Part shown: one piece after another, positions 52,515 to 62,476 of the stretch
Position numbering within the stretch: position 1 is the stretch's first letter
Layout of the letters: each line of letters opens with the position of its first letter
DNA from: Flavobacterium cupriresistens
GTDB taxonomy: Bacteria > Bacteroidota > Bacteroidia > Flavobacteriales > Flavobacteriaceae
DNA length: 64,000 nucleotides
Direction: 5' to 3'
Assembly (NCBI RefSeq): GCF_020911925.1
Contig: NZ_CP087134.1
Coordinates: 5,084,001 to 5,148,000 of the forward strand
Notes under the pieces: model-generated
What the model saw: only the letters and a program-made list of their open reading frames with translations
The model's database searches: none
What the model was told of the DNA's origin: nothing
Position numbers and translations under genes: made by a program

Positions 52515-53204
52515 ATGAAAATCGTTTCCGATAAAAATAACCTCCAGGTGCTACATGAAGACAACCATATTATTGTGGTCAACAAACGTGTAGGCGATAT
52601 TGTACAAGGTGACAAAACAGGTGATAAACCATTGTCAGATGTCGTTAAAGAATATATTAAAGACAAATACAAGAAACCTGGTGATGTATTCCTCGGAGTG
52701 ATTCACCGTTTAGACAGACCCACTACGGGAATTGTCGTTTTTGCACGAACAAGTAAAGCTTTATCGCGAATGAACGAAATGTTCTCTAACCGCGAAACAC
52801 AGAAAACCTATTGGGCAGTTGTAAAAAATAAACCTCTTGAAACAACTGCCAAATTGGTTCATTTTTTAAAAAGAAATGAAAAGAATAATACTTCAAAAGC
52901 ACATGTAAAAGAAGTTCCAGACAGTAAAATAGCCAGTTTGGATTATACTGTTTTCAAAGAACTCCAGAACTATGTTGCTTTGGAGATCAATCTTCATACC
53001 GGTCGCCATCATCAAATTCGTGCGCAGTTATCCGCCATTGGATCTCCGATAAAAGGGGATTTAAAATACGGTTTTGACCGAAGTAATCCTGACGGAGGTA
53101 TCCATCTGCACGCCCGCAAGTTAGTTTTTGTGCATCCTGTTTCTAAAGAAGATATCATAATTATTGCCCCTACTCCAGATGAAACGATCTGGAATGCGCT
53201 GTGA
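52515..53204 (+). CDS. RluA-family RNA pseudouridine synthase
   Basis: A 229-residue catalytic domain without an S4 domain. The HRLDRPTTGIVVFARTSKA motif holds the catalytic aspartate (about residue 67), and TGRHHQIRAQLS is the RNA-binding loop. The C-terminal LHARKLVFVHPVSKE fits the family. The target base in rRNA or tRNA is not predictable. Confidence 0.92.
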   Translation: MKIVSDKNNLQVLHEDNHIIVVNKRVGDIVQGDKTGDKPLSDVVKEYIKDKYKKPGDVFLGVIHRLDRPTTGIVVFARTSKALSRMNEMFSNRETQKTYWAVVKNKPLETTAKLVHFLKRNEKNNTSKAHVKEVPDSKIASLDYTVFKELQNYVALEINLHTGRHHQIRAQLSAIGSPIKGDLKYGFDRSNPDGGIHLHARKLVFVHPVSKEDIIIIAPTPDETIWNAL

Positions 53205-53279
53205 TTTTATGATTAAATTGTTAACTTTTTAAATTTTATCAATTAACTTGCATAGAGAAAAATCAAGTTAAACATAAAA

Positions 53280-54608
53280 ATGGACTACAGAAACGACATC
53301 GGATACAGAAAAGAAACGCTAAAAAAGTTACTCTATAACATTCAGAAAAGCGAGGATTTGATTGTAAAAGCGTTATACGATGATTTTAAAAAACCCGAAT
53401 TTGAAGCTGTTTTAACCGAAACCAACTATGTTATTTCGGAATTGAAGGATACAATTAGAAACATTCGCAATTGGGCAAAACCAAAACCTGTTTTCCCGTC
53501 CCTTCTTAATTTTCCTTCCACTGATTATATTTTCAAAGAACCTTACGGAAATGTTTTGGTTATCGCGCCTTGGAATTATCCTTTCCAACTCGCCTTATGC
53601 CCTTTAATTTCTGCTGTTGCAGCAGGAAACAGAGTGGTTCTAAAACCTTCCGAACTTACTCCGCATACATCCGCAATAATAGCCAAAATCATTCAGAAAA
53701 CATTTCATGTCAACCATGTCGAAGTTTTTGAAGGCGGTGTGGAAGTTTCCAATAAATTACTAGCACAACGTTGGGATTATATTTTCTTTACAGGAAGTGT
53801 CGCTGTAGGTAAAATTGTCGCCAAAGCGGCAGCCGAAAATCTGACACCTGTTACCCTTGAATTAGGTGGTAAAAACCCCTGTATCATTGATGAAACAGCC
53901 GATTTAAAATTAGCCGCCAAAAGAATCGTCTGGGGTAAATTTATCAATGCCGGTCAAACCTGCATTGCTCCGGATTACATCCTGATTCAGAAAAATATGA
54001 AAATCAATTTCATTTCTTTCCTGATGCAGGAAATCACAAAAGCTTATGGCAAAAAGATAGAAAAATCACCCGATTTTGCGCGCATTGTCAACACCAAAAA
54101 CTGGCTTCGTTTGGCGAATATGATTGATCCGGAAAGAGTGTTATTTGGCGGAGAAACAGATGCCAATGCCTTATACATTTCACCAACGCTGATCGAAGAG
54201 CCAAGTTTGGACAGTGCCGTAATGAAAGAAGAAATTTTTGGACCAATTTTACCGATCCTTACCTATGAAACAGAAGAAGATATTAAAAATGTAATCAGCA
54301 GATATGAGAAACCTCTTGCTTTTTATGTTTTTAGCGACAACAAATCTTTTGCTAAAAAATTAATAACGACCTATTCTTTTGGAGGAGGATGTATTAACGA
54401 TACTGTTATACATTTTTCCAATAAAAGACTCCCTTTTGGTGGTGTTGGTCATAGCGGAATAGGGGCTTATCACGGACAATTGAGTTTCGATATTTTTTCC
54501 CATCATAAAGGGGTGGTTAAAAAAGCAAATTGGCTGGATTTACCGATGCGCTATGCTCCCTATAAAGAAAAATTAGTCGCCATTAAACGTATATTAGACT
54601 GGCTATAA
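53280..54608 (+). CDS. Aldehyde dehydrogenase (ALDH3-like)
   Basis: A 442-residue enzyme of the short ALDH3-like group. NAPWNYP-type motif is IAPWNYPFQL, the general base glutamate is in VTLELGGKNP (about residue 200), and the catalytic cysteine is in GQTCIAPDYIL (about residue 234). It oxidises fatty or aromatic aldehydes with NAD(P)+. Seventy-five bases after the pseudouridine synthase gene. Confidence 0.92.
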   Translation: MDYRNDIGYRKETLKKLLYNIQKSEDLIVKALYDDFKKPEFEAVLTETNYVISELKDTIRNIRNWAKPKPVFPSLLNFPSTDYIFKEPYGNVLVIAPWNYPFQLALCPLISAVAAGNRVVLKPSELTPHTSAIIAKIIQKTFHVNHVEVFEGGVEVSNKLLAQRWDYIFFTGSVAVGKIVAKAAAENLTPVTLELGGKNPCIIDETADLKLAAKRIVWGKFINAGQTCIAPDYILIQKNMKINFISFLMQEITKAYGKKIEKSPDFARIVNTKNWLRLANMIDPERVLFGGETDANALYISPTLIEEPSLDSAVMKEEIFGPILPILTYETEEDIKNVISRYEKPLAFYVFSDNKSFAKKLITTYSFGGGCINDTVIHFSNKRLPFGGVGHSGIGAYHGQLSFDIFSHHKGVVKKANWLDLPMRYAPYKEKLVAIKRILDWL

Positions 54609-54726
54609 GCACTAAAACATTTTAGTAATGTTTCACCGATTTTAATAAGGAATTGATTAAAAATATTATATTTACGTCAGAAAAACAGCTAAACAGACCA
54701 AATATAAAACAACTTTACTCAAAAAA

Positions 54727-55518
54727 ATGAAATCAACACTTTACCAAATTGAAGAAATTAGGAAAAATGGCTATGCATTAGATTTTTCTAATGTGTTTAA
54801 CCATGCCTTCGAAAATTACAAAAAAATAGCACTGTATGCAGGATTAATCTTATTGGTTTTTTCAATTCTTGCTTTTTTTCTTGGTAGTGGAATTTTGATT
54901 TCCCTATACGGTGTTCAACATTTTAATGAAGAATTCTTCAAGAATTTACAAAACGAACAACCTGAAAATTCAGTATTCCTTATTTATTCGGTAGTGATCG
55001 CTTTTGTTGCTGCGATTTTTAGTCCATTTGCTGCAGGTTTTTTAAAAATGGCCGATTGCGCGGATAGAGATGAATCTTTTAGCGCCTCTACTATTTTTTC
55101 GTATTACACTTCACGTTATTTCCCGCCACTTTTTATTGCCACCCTAATAATCTCTTTACTTGGAGGCTTAATTTCAGTACTCTTTAACCTCATAGGTGTT
55201 CTGTATGTAGAGACTATCTTTACAGTTGCAATATCGTTTTTCACGACACTTACTATTCCTTTGATCATTTTCGGTAACCTGAATGCAACCGATGCGATAA
55301 AATCAAGCATTATGATTGTAAGTAAACAACCTTTAACAATTCTGCTTTTAATTATTGTTGGTTCGTTGGCCTCTATGGTTGGTTTTATTGGTTGTTGTAT
55401 AGGAATCGTGTTTACAATTCCGATTACCTACTCTGTAAAATATGCTATTTATTGTGCAATATTCAATATGGAAGATGAGAATTCTATTGATTCAATCGGT
55501 AAGTCAGATTTAGAATAA
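54727..55518 (+). CDS. Multi-pass membrane protein, unknown function
   Basis: A 263-residue protein with about six membrane segments (e.g. LILLVFSILAFFLGSGILIS, VVIAFVAAIFSPFAAGFLKMA). The N-terminal soluble start (EIRKNGYALDFSNVFNHAFENYKKIALYAG) is of the type seen in Bacteroidetes DUF-type 'glycerophosphoryl diester phosphodiesterase membrane domain' proteins. Function unknown. Confidence 0.7.
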   Translation: MKSTLYQIEEIRKNGYALDFSNVFNHAFENYKKIALYAGLILLVFSILAFFLGSGILISLYGVQHFNEEFFKNLQNEQPENSVFLIYSVVIAFVAAIFSPFAAGFLKMADCADRDESFSASTIFSYYTSRYFPPLFIATLIISLLGGLISVLFNLIGVLYVETIFTVAISFFTTLTIPLIIFGNLNATDAIKSSIMIVSKQPLTILLLIIVGSLASMVGFIGCCIGIVFTIPITYSVKYAIYCAIFNMEDENSIDSIGKSDLE

Positions 55519-55610
55519 TAATCGACTTCTAAGTAGAAAAAGAGCTTAACCTACTCTTAAAAAAAAACTCCCCAAAAGCTAATTACTCAACCAAACCTAC
55601 CCAAAATACA

Positions 55611-58600
55611 ATGGTACAAGGCTATAGTTCCTTTAATTCATTGCTTTCAGGAATCCCCATTTTTGGAGATCTCTTGAAATCAAATGTATTAAATTGGTTT
55701 GTATTTACTTCTGACATCATTTTCTATAACAGCCCTAAAATCATCATTTTAGCACTGTCTTTATTTGGTTTTCTTGGTTTACTGATTTATCAATTTTTTA
55801 GAATTAAAACTAAAATTGGGTACTTCATCGAAAAAAAGAAAGAAGACGAAGCCGCAGACCGTGAATACCAACTCTACATATTATTCTTTGGGATAGCGGT
55901 TATTGTAATCGAAATTATTAATGAAATTTTTAAGATCAGACCCAAAAGTTTATTGATCTTAAATGTATCTATTGGTTTTTTAGTACTCATGGTGTACTTA
56001 ATAACAGACAAAGTAAAGTTTCTGAGGAATAAAATCCAGCCGATTTTTATCTTCTTTTTCTTTGTTTACATCTCTTATGTTGGACACAATATTATCTACC
56101 TCTCCAATGATGTTGTACCGATAATTGTTTTTCTGATCTCTTTTTTCTTTTCTTATAACATTCTGAAACCCATAAAAATCTATTGGTTTTTTGTTGGTCT
56201 GACTTTTACCTTTCAAATTATAACGGTAGTTTTTCATTTAATTCCGTTAAAATCGTCTATACTCTTAATTAATTTCTCGATACTGATCTTCATCATCAAT
56301 CAGGTAAAATATGCCATTTTATTGAACAATCGTGATAATTTCAGATTTACAAATGAGATCGTCCACAAAGGAAACTCCTTGACAATTGCAACAAATAAAA
56401 AAGGAGAAATCTTATTTTGCAGCGAAACCATTACTTCAATTCTGGGTTATTCTCCGGACGATGTTATGGCAAAAAAATTCTGGAAACTCAATGAAGACCA
56501 CGAGGTAAAACAAGAAAACTACATTAAAAAACAAATTGACGATAAGCTGTATATTCAGAAATTAAAAAATACAAATGGCGAGTACAAATACATCCAATGG
56601 AAAGACAAAAAGTTTTCCGACGATTTAATTATTAGTATTGGTCAGGATGTTACCGAACAAATCATTGTTCAGGATCAATATAAAAACCTGATTCAGACGG
56701 CCACCGATATTATATTTGAAATCAATGCAAATGGGTATTTTACTTTTGTAAATGAGTTCGGATTTTCGATCTTAGGATATGCTGAAAATGAAATAATTCT
56801 ACAACATTATTCGAATTTTATTCATGATGATTACATCAAAAATGCGGTTGATTTTTATGAAAATTTAGAACAAAACGAAACCAATTACCCTACTATTGAA
56901 ATTCCGGTACTAAAGAAAAACGGGGAGGAATTATGGATTTCGCAGAAAGTAATTATCCGCAAAAATGACCTGAATCAGACTATTGGTTTTGCCGGTATTG
57001 CACGGGATATTACCGAAATAAAAAACATTGAAAACGAGAAAAGAAGACGTCACGAAAAAATTGAGGCGTATAACAATTCAACCAAAAAATTATCGACTAC
57101 TGATTTCCGTAATTACAACACTTTTCAAACGGTAATTGATTCAATTATTGAGGAAGCAGCAACGGTATCAAAAACAAACAGGGTCAGTTTCTGGAGGTAT
57201 TCAAATGATATTATTACCTGTGAAAATTTATTCAGCAGTGACAAACAAACCACAAATGATAAAAATATTCTGGACAAGGAGTCTTACCCCATTTATTTTG
57301 AAACCTTAAAAAACAAGGCAATCATAAATGCGCCTGATGTTTTTGACAAATTAGAAACATCTGAATTTAAGCGCATTTATTTCACAAAAAACAAAATCAA
57401 GTCGATGCTTGATGCGCCCATTTTCCTAAACGGACAGTTGGCCGGTGTGGCTTGTTTTGAAAGTACCGAAGAAAAAAGAGAATGGGACAATGAAGATATT
57501 AATTATGCCAAAACCATATCGGATGTAATCTCACTCGCCATTTCCTCCCAAATGCGACTCAGAGCAGAGAAAAAACTGGAACTTAAAAGTGAATTACTTT
57601 CAGCCTTAGCACTGTGTACAGAAAAATTCTTAATGAGTAAAAGCACGGAGAAAATGTTTGAAGAAACCTATGAAATTATAGGAGAAGCTTCAAAAGTAGA
57701 TCATATATTTTATTATCAAAAAGATTTTGACACCCAAACCATTAGTCAGCAGTACAAATGGTCAAGAGAAGGCGTAAAACACCAAATAAGTGATTTACAG
57801 AAATTTACAGAAGATAATTTAAAAGAAATTGTTCTTCATTCTCAAAGAAAAAAAGTCTTAAGCACGCTGACGAAAAACCTTGAAGAAACTTTCTTCAAAA
57901 AATTACTGATTGCCAACGAGATTAAATCGATTTTAATATTGCCTTTATATGCCAACAATAACTTTTCCGGTTTTATTGGTTTCGACGATTGCACCAGAGA
58001 AAGAAAATGGACAGATGACGAGATTTACATCTTTCAGACGCTTGCCAATAACATTTCATCGGCTTTAGAACGAAACAGAAATCAGGCAAAAATTAAGGAA
58101 AGTGAAGCCGCGATAAAAGCCAAAGAATTAGCAGAAGCAGCAAATAAATCGAAATCAGATTTTTTGGCCAATATGTCACACGAAATCCGAACGCCTTTAA
58201 ACGGCATCATTGGATTCACACATTTATTGATGAAAACTAATCTTGAAGAAATTCAGGAAAAGTACATGACCACTATTAATCAATCGGCTCATTCGTTATT
58301 GGAAATTATCAATGACATTCTGGATTTTTCTAAAATTGAAGCCGGAAAACTCGAGCTTTTCATCGACTTATACGACATTCAGAAAATATTAGGACAAATC
58401 TTTGATCTGATTGTTTACGAATCCAATCAGAAGAGTCTTCAACTTGAATTAAACGTTGACCCGAATGTACCGAAATACATCTGGACCGATATCGTGCGCT
58501 TAAAACAAATTCTGATCAATCTGTTGTCAAATGCCATTAAGTTCACAAATGAAGGTTCTATCAAACTTGCTGTTTCTATCCTTGAAAAAAAATCGGAAGA

Positions 58601-59294
58601 AAATTATACCATCCGTTTCGCGGTAATAGATACCGGAATTGGAATATTGGAAAAAAATCAGAAAAAAATATTCAAAGCTTTTTCCCAAGAAGATAGCTCT
58701 ACAACGAGAAAATTTGGAGGAACCGGTTTAGGACTAACCATTTCAAATCAGCTATTGGCTTTAATGGAAAGCCGACTGCAGCTTAAAAGTAAAATAAACA
58801 GCGGAAGCACCTTCTTTTTTGACCTGAATTTAAATACCAGTCATAAAAACAACAATGAGAAATATAAAATTATTACTAAAACGGTTGATGAGGAATACGA
58901 TTTAGACCATTATGTGAATCATAAAAAAGTAAGTATTTTGATTGTGGAAGACAATAAAGTAAACATGCTGCTTCTAAAAACGATCTTAAAGAATCTGAAT
59001 ATCAACACCATCATTTACGAATGCGAAAATGGCTATGAAGCGGTAAATCAAATCGAAAATATCAATCCTGATCTGGTTTTCATGGACATTCAAATGCCAA
59101 TTATGAATGGTTATGAAGCGACGAGAGCCATTAGAAACACCATAAACGGCAAACACATTCCGATCATTGCGGTCACGGCTGGTGCCGAAAAAGACGAGCG
59201 AAATAAATGTTTGTCGGCCGGAATGAATGATTACATTTCAAAACCAATTATTCGTGGCACTGTTGAAGAAGCCCTGTCAAAATGGATAAGATAA
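55611..59294 (+). CDS. Hybrid sensor histidine kinase (TM-PAS-PAS-GAF-GAF-HisKA-HATPase-REC)
   Basis: A 1227-residue protein. Residues 1-250 hold about eight membrane segments. Two PAS domains follow (about 255-355 and 360-480), then two GAF domains (about 490-665 and 680-830). HisKA has [20 protein letters not shown] (about residue 852, phospho-acceptor His), and HATPase_c has [15 protein letters not shown] and GGTGLGLTI. The C-terminal receiver has LIVEDNKVN and [18 protein letters not shown] with the acceptor Asp. No separate regulator is adjacent; output is via another protein. Confidence 0.95.
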   Translation: MVQGYSSFNSLLSGIPIFGDLLKSNVLNWFVFTSDIIFYNSPKIIILALSLFGFLGLLIYQFFRIKTKIGYFIEKKKEDEAADREYQLYILFFGIAVIVIEIINEIFKIRPKSLLILNVSIGFLVLMVYLITDKVKFLRNKIQPIFIFFFFVYISYVGHNIIYLSNDVVPIIVFLISFFFSYNILKPIKIYWFFVGLTFTFQIITVVFHLIPLKSSILLINFSILIFIINQVKYAILLNNRDNFRFTNEIVHKGNSLTIATNKKGEILFCSETITSILGYSPDDVMAKKFWKLNEDHEVKQENYIKKQIDDKLYIQKLKNTNGEYKYIQWKDKKFSDDLIISIGQDVTEQIIVQDQYKNLIQTATDIIFEINANGYFTFVNEFGFSILGYAENEIILQHYSNFIHDDYIKNAVDFYENLEQNETNYPTIEIPVLKKNGEELWISQKVIIRKNDLNQTIGFAGIARDITEIKNIENEKRRRHEKIEAYNNSTKKLSTTDFRNYNTFQTVIDSIIEEAATVSKTNRVSFWRYSNDIITCENLFSSDKQTTNDKNILDKESYPIYFETLKNKAIINAPDVFDKLETSEFKRIYFTKNKIKSMLDAPIFLNGQLAGVACFESTEEKREWDNEDINYAKTISDVISLAISSQMRLRAEKKLELKSELLSALALCTEKFLMSKSTEKMFEETYEIIGEASKVDHIFYYQKDFDTQTISQQYKWSREGVKHQISDLQKFTEDNLKEIVLHSQRKKVLSTLTKNLEETFFKKLLIANEIKSILILPLYANNNFSGFIGFDDCTRERKWTDDEIYIFQTLANNISSALERNRNQAKIKESEAAIKAKELAEAANKSKSDFLANMSHEIRTPLNGIIGFTHLLMKTNLEEIQEKYMTTINQSAHSLLEIINDILDFSKIEAGKLELFIDLYDIQKILGQIFDLIVYESNQKSLQLELNVDPNVPKYIWTDIVRLKQILINLLSNAIKFTNEGSIKLAVSILEKKSEENYTIRFAVIDTGIGILEKNQKKIFKAFSQEDSSTTRKFGGTGLGLTISNQLLALMESRLQLKSKINSGSTFFFDLNLNTSHKNNNEKYKIITKTVDEEYDLDHYVNHKKVSILIVEDNKVNMLLLKTILKNLNINTIIYECENGYEAVNQIENINPDLVFMDIQMPIMNGYEATRAIRNTINGKHIPIIAVTAGAEKDERNKCLSAGMNDYISKPIIRGTVEEALSKWIR

Positions 59295-59409
59295 TTAGCT
59301 CTACTACCTTTAGATAAATAAAAAGTTAATCCTCCTGATTGGCTTTTGTTTCAAAAAAATATATAAATTCGTAAGACCATAACCACAATAACCACTAATA
59401 CAACACGAT

Positions 59410-60261
59410 ATGAAATGGCAAGGCAGAAGACAAAGTGACAATGTTGAAGACAGAAGATCTATTTCCGGCGGAAAAGTAGCCGTAGGAGGCGGAATTATTG
59501 GTATTATTATACTATTAGTAAACATTTTTGGCGGTGAAAATGCGCAACTTATAACCCCGGTTTTAGAACAACTACAAGGTGGGCAACAAACCCAGACTGA
59601 GGCTGCTGCTCCGCTAAGCAAAGAAGATGAAGAAATGGGCAATTTTGTCCGAGTTATGTTGGCTTATAATGAAGACACCTGGAGCAAAATATTCGAAGAA
59701 AATGGTATGACGTACCAAAAACCAAAACTGGTACTTTTTAGAGGTTCTGTTCAAACCGCCTGCGGAGGCGCCTCATCGTCTTCCGGTCCTTTCTACTGTC
59801 CTGGCGACAAAAAAGTATATATGGATTTAGGCTTCTTTGAGGAACTAAAATCTAAATTTGGTGCCAAGGGTGGCGACTTTGCCATTTCATACGTTATAGC
59901 GCATGAAATTGGCCATCACATCCAGACCTTACTGGGCACCTCAGCAAAAATGCGAGAAGCGCAACAAGGAAAAAGTGAAGCGGAAGCCAATAAACTCTCT
60001 GTTGCATTAGAACTACAAGCTGATTTTTATGCCGGAGTCTGGGCACATCATAATAAAGAAAACCTCGATGCCGGCGATATTGACGAAGCTTTGAGCGCTG
60101 CAAGTGCCGTGGGCGATGATGCCATACAAAGTAAAATGCAGGGGCATGTAGTTCCCGACTCCTTTACTCATGGTTCTTCTGAACAAAGAATGTACTGGTT
60201 CGAGAAAGGCTTTAATACAGGTGACATTAAACAAGGAAATACTTTTTCAGAAGTTAGATAA
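59410..60261 (+). CDS. Neutral zinc metallopeptidase (YpfJ family)
   Basis: A 283-residue protein with the family start MKWQGRRQSDNVEDRR, a membrane segment (about residues 24-40) and the zinc motif HEIGHHIQ (about residue 166) with the downstream ELQADFYAG. The FYCPGDKKVYMDLGFF segment is diagnostic. The protease domain faces outside the membrane. Its physiological substrate is unknown. Confidence 0.92.
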   Translation: MKWQGRRQSDNVEDRRSISGGKVAVGGGIIGIIILLVNIFGGENAQLITPVLEQLQGGQQTQTEAAAPLSKEDEEMGNFVRVMLAYNEDTWSKIFEENGMTYQKPKLVLFRGSVQTACGGASSSSGPFYCPGDKKVYMDLGFFEELKSKFGAKGGDFAISYVIAHEIGHHIQTLLGTSAKMREAQQGKSEAEANKLSVALELQADFYAGVWAHHNKENLDAGDIDEALSAASAVGDDAIQSKMQGHVVPDSFTHGSSEQRMYWFEKGFNTGDIKQGNTFSEVR

Positions 60262-60288
60262 TTCACAAAACTAAATTATAATAACCCG

Positions 60289-60320
60289 AAAGGCATGATT
60301 TTTACGATCGTGCTTTTTTT
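60289..60320 (+). terminator. Intrinsic terminator of the zinc peptidase gene
   Basis: AAAGGCATGAT (60289-60299) pairs with ATCGTGCTTTT (from 60307) over 11 bp with two G-U pairs, then a T-run. Confidence 0.75.
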
Positions 60321-60607
60321 GTTTTTAAACCATATAAGTGATGTAAGTTACTATAAGCCGGGATGCTTAACTTATGGGATTGTTCTGATTGTTTCAAATC
60401 TAATTTAATCCTCAAAAAACGGATCAACGCAAAAAACTGGGGCGTAGTAAAAATTATTTCTCGCAAAGACGCAAAGTCGCAAAGTCGCAAAGTAAAAAAA
60501 TCAAAACAAAAACTTTGCGACTTCGCGTCTTTGCGAGATTTTTTTAGAAGTTTTTCCAGAACTTAAGCATCAAACTTACATCACTCATATGCTTCGAAAA
60601 AAAGACC
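60321..60607. repeat. Nested inverted repeats downstream of the peptidase
   Basis: An outer pair (CATATAAGTGATGTAAGTTA at 60331-60350 against an inverted copy at 60562-60591) encloses a CGCAAAG-family palindrome with 26-base arms and one mismatch (60460-60485 / 60512-60537). A third copy of the outer element lies at about 61399-61440. No gene seen. Confidence 0.7.
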
Positions 60608-60639
60608 ACAAAAAAAGCCTTGAATTTCTTCAAGGCTTT
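60608..60639 (-). terminator. Terminator of tRNA-His copy 1
   Basis: AAAGCCTTGAA (60614-60624) / TTCAAGGCTTT (60629-60639) with an A-run giving the U-tract for the leftward tRNA transcript. Confidence 0.85.
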
Positions 60640-60650
60640 CCAAAATCCTG

Positions 60651-60725
60651 GGTGGCTGACCGGGTTCGAACCGGCGACCCTCGGCACCACAAACCAATAC
60701 TCTAACCAGCTGAGCTACAACCACC
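60651..60725 (-). tRNA. tRNA-His (GTG), copy 1
   Basis: 75 nt including the extra 5' G. Acceptor GTGGTTG/CAGCCAC with G-1 facing C73, anticodon loop TTGTGGT with GTG, T-arm GCCGG-TTCGAAC-CCGGT. CCA is not encoded. Promoter and terminator flank it. Confidence 0.95.
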
Positions 60726-60741
60726 ATTTTCTTTGCGGTTG

Positions 60742-60772
60742 CAAATATACAATAAAGGTTTACTTCTGCAAA
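60742..60772 (-). promoter_or_regulatory. Promoter of tRNA-His copy 1
   Basis: On the minus strand TTTG (60772-60769), exactly 19 bases, then TATATTTG (60749-60742): a perfect Bacteroidetes -33/-7 promoter 17 bases before the tRNA. Confidence 0.85.
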
Positions 60773-61125
60773 GAAAAAAATGGCATATCAGTGATGTAAA
60801 TTCATTAAAAATTGTATTTGCTTGTAAATCACTTAGAATGTACTTGATTTTTTTTGAAAAATTGCTGCGTCTGTTTGTTGATGAACAAACTGACGTTTCT
60901 ATATCGTTAGTGGTTTTATAGTGTTGAAGATTGATCCGAGCTTAAAAGACGTGTAGTTCCTTACGTAACCTTCGACTTCGCTCAGGGTGACATTTGGTTT
61001 TACTTTGAGTCACATTCTAATTCGTTTCTTGAAGCTTTCGACTGCGCTCAGAGTGATATTCGCATTTCTAAAGAATTCCGGATCAAGAACAAAATCTGGT
61101 GAAGAAATGTCAAAATAAAATAGCA

Positions 61126-61180
61126 CGCAGATTTAGCAGATTTTTTAGCACTGCTTTTGCAAGAATCTGCTAAATCTGCG
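61126..61180. repeat. 17-bp perfect palindrome
   Basis: CGCAGATTTAGCAGATT (61126-61142) and its exact reverse complement (61164-61180). Confidence 0.75.
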
Positions 61181-61467
61181 AGAAAAAGAAAAGTAAAATA
61201 AACTTTGATTCAAGTCTGAAGATTGTGTAGTTCCTTACGCAGCCTTCGACTTCGCTCAGGGTGACATTTGGCTTTTTTAAAGATGTTCTTTATACGCTTT
61301 AGAAATCGGAGTCTATTGACAATTAAAATAAAAAAGATTGTTTTTTTTTTTAATCCGGAGGATGGGATTATAGTAAACAGATGAAGCGTTTTCAAGAATT
61401 AAGCATCCCAGCTAATATTAACTTACATCACTTATATGGTTTCAAAAAAAAAAAAAAAGTCCACAAA

Positions 61468-61493
61468 AAAAGCCTTGAATTTCTTCAAGGCTT
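61468..61493 (-). terminator. Terminator of tRNA-His copy 2
   Basis: Same stem as copy 1: AAAGCCTTGAA (61468-61478) / TTCAAGGCTTT (61483-61493), A-run upstream. Confidence 0.85.
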
Positions 61494-61505
61494 TCCAAAA
61501 TCCTG

Positions 61506-61580
61506 GGTGGCTGACCGGGTTCGAACCGGCGACCCTCGGCACCACAAACCAATACTCTAACCAGCTGAGCTACAACCACC
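61506..61580 (-). tRNA. tRNA-His (GTG), copy 2
   Basis: Identical over all 75 nt to copy 1, offset 855 bases. Flanking terminator and promoter are also duplicated, with a few changes. Confidence 0.95.
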
Positions 61581-61597
61581 ATTTTTCTTTGCGGTTG

Positions 61598-61628
61598 CAA
61601 ATATACAACAAAGGTTTACTTCCACAAA
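61598..61628 (-). promoter_or_regulatory. Promoter of tRNA-His copy 2
   Basis: TTTG (61628-61625), 19 bases, TATATTTG (61605-61598) on the minus strand; both boxes kept while the spacer has diverged from copy 1. Confidence 0.85.
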
Positions 61629-61644
61629 TAAAAAAATGAAAAAT

Positions 61645-62361
61645 TTACAATAAATCTTCTAAACTATTGACTGCCAAACACCTTTCAACAGTGAATCCTT
61701 CGGCAAAATCCTTTCCAACGAGTCTTCCTAAGTCCTGTGCACGATAATTTAAACTTTCTAAGAAGTTTTTACTCGTAATTGGCGTTGCAGGTTCTTCTGA
61801 ATCGGCATCATAAAATTGCGTTTTATAGGCCAGAATGGCTTCAATCTTTTTTTCTTCGAATCCAGTGATGTCGACAACAAAATCCGGTTCAATGTTTTTC
61901 CACTGAATATAATGATAGACCACTTTCGGTCTCCAAGCCTCCTGACTTACGCCGTCAATCAATGTTTTAATTTTTACTAATCCTGATAAAAAGCAAGCTT
62001 CTGAAACTAATTTACTTCCTTTTCCGTGATCAATATGACGGTCATCAATGGCATTGCACAAAACGATCTCAGGTTTATACTTTCGGATCATTTTAATGAC
62101 TTCTAATTGATGATTTTCATCATTGGTAAAAAAGCCATCGCGCATTGCTAAATTCTCGCGAACTACAACTCCTAATATCTTTGCGGCAGCAGCTGCTTCC
62201 TGATCTCTGATTTCTGCTGTACCACGGGTTCCCAATTCACCACGGGTTAAATCTACAACGCCCACTTTTTTTCCAAGTGATACTTCTTTTAAAATGGTTC
62301 CGGCACAACCTAATTCTACATCGTCAGGGTGTGCTCCGAAGGCTAATATGTCTAGTTTCAT
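61645..62361 (-). CDS. bshB1: Bacillithiol biosynthesis deacetylase BshB1
   Basis: A 238-residue LmbE-type deacetylase from the ATG at 62361; an upstream in-frame ATG (62409) only adds a lysine-rich low-complexity stretch. The zinc motif AHPDDVELGC is at about residues 9-18, with NAIDDRHIDHGKGS and VVDITGFEEKKIEAILAYKTQF. It removes acetyl from GlcNAc-malate, the second step of bacillithiol synthesis. Confidence 0.92.
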   Translation of the reverse strand: MKLDILAFGAHPDDVELGCAGTILKEVSLGKKVGVVDLTRGELGTRGTAEIRDQEAAAAAKILGVVVRENLAMRDGFFTNDENHQLEVIKMIRKYKPEIVLCNAIDDRHIDHGKGSKLVSEACFLSGLVKIKTLIDGVSQEAWRPKVVYHYIQWKNIEPDFVVDITGFEEKKIEAILAYKTQFYDADSEEPATPITSKNFLESLNYRAQDLGRLVGKDFAEGFTVERCLAVNSLEDLL

Positions 62362-62394
62362 TTTTTTTTGTTTTTTGTTTCTTTTTGTTTTTTT

Positions 62395-62476
62395 TGTTTC
62401 AAGTTTCAAGTTGCAGGTTTCAAGTTGCAGTTTACAGTACAGACTGAGACTGAGACTGAGACTGAAAACTGAGACT
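62395..62476. repeat. Degenerate tandem tract upstream of bshB1
   Basis: TTTCAAG/TTGCAGG and GAGACT-type units run between the bshB1 start and the end of the isochorismate synthase gene, resembling the tracts before 35785, 42222, 43540 and 52515. Confidence 0.6.

Larger units (their letters stand above)
60726..61505. other. Spacer between the tRNA-His copies, repeat-rich
   Basis: Contains the copy 1 promoter, three TTCGACTTCGCTCAG-type elements (60969, 61035, 61242), a 17-bp perfect palindrome (61126-61142 / 61164-61180, core GCAGATTTAGCAGATT), the TAAGCATCCCAGC element (61399-61440) and the copy 2 terminator. No gene is supported. Confidence 0.7.

Noticed and set aside
59310..59642. 110-codon frame on the minus strand
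   Set aside because: Antisense to the start of the zinc metallopeptidase; no supporting features.
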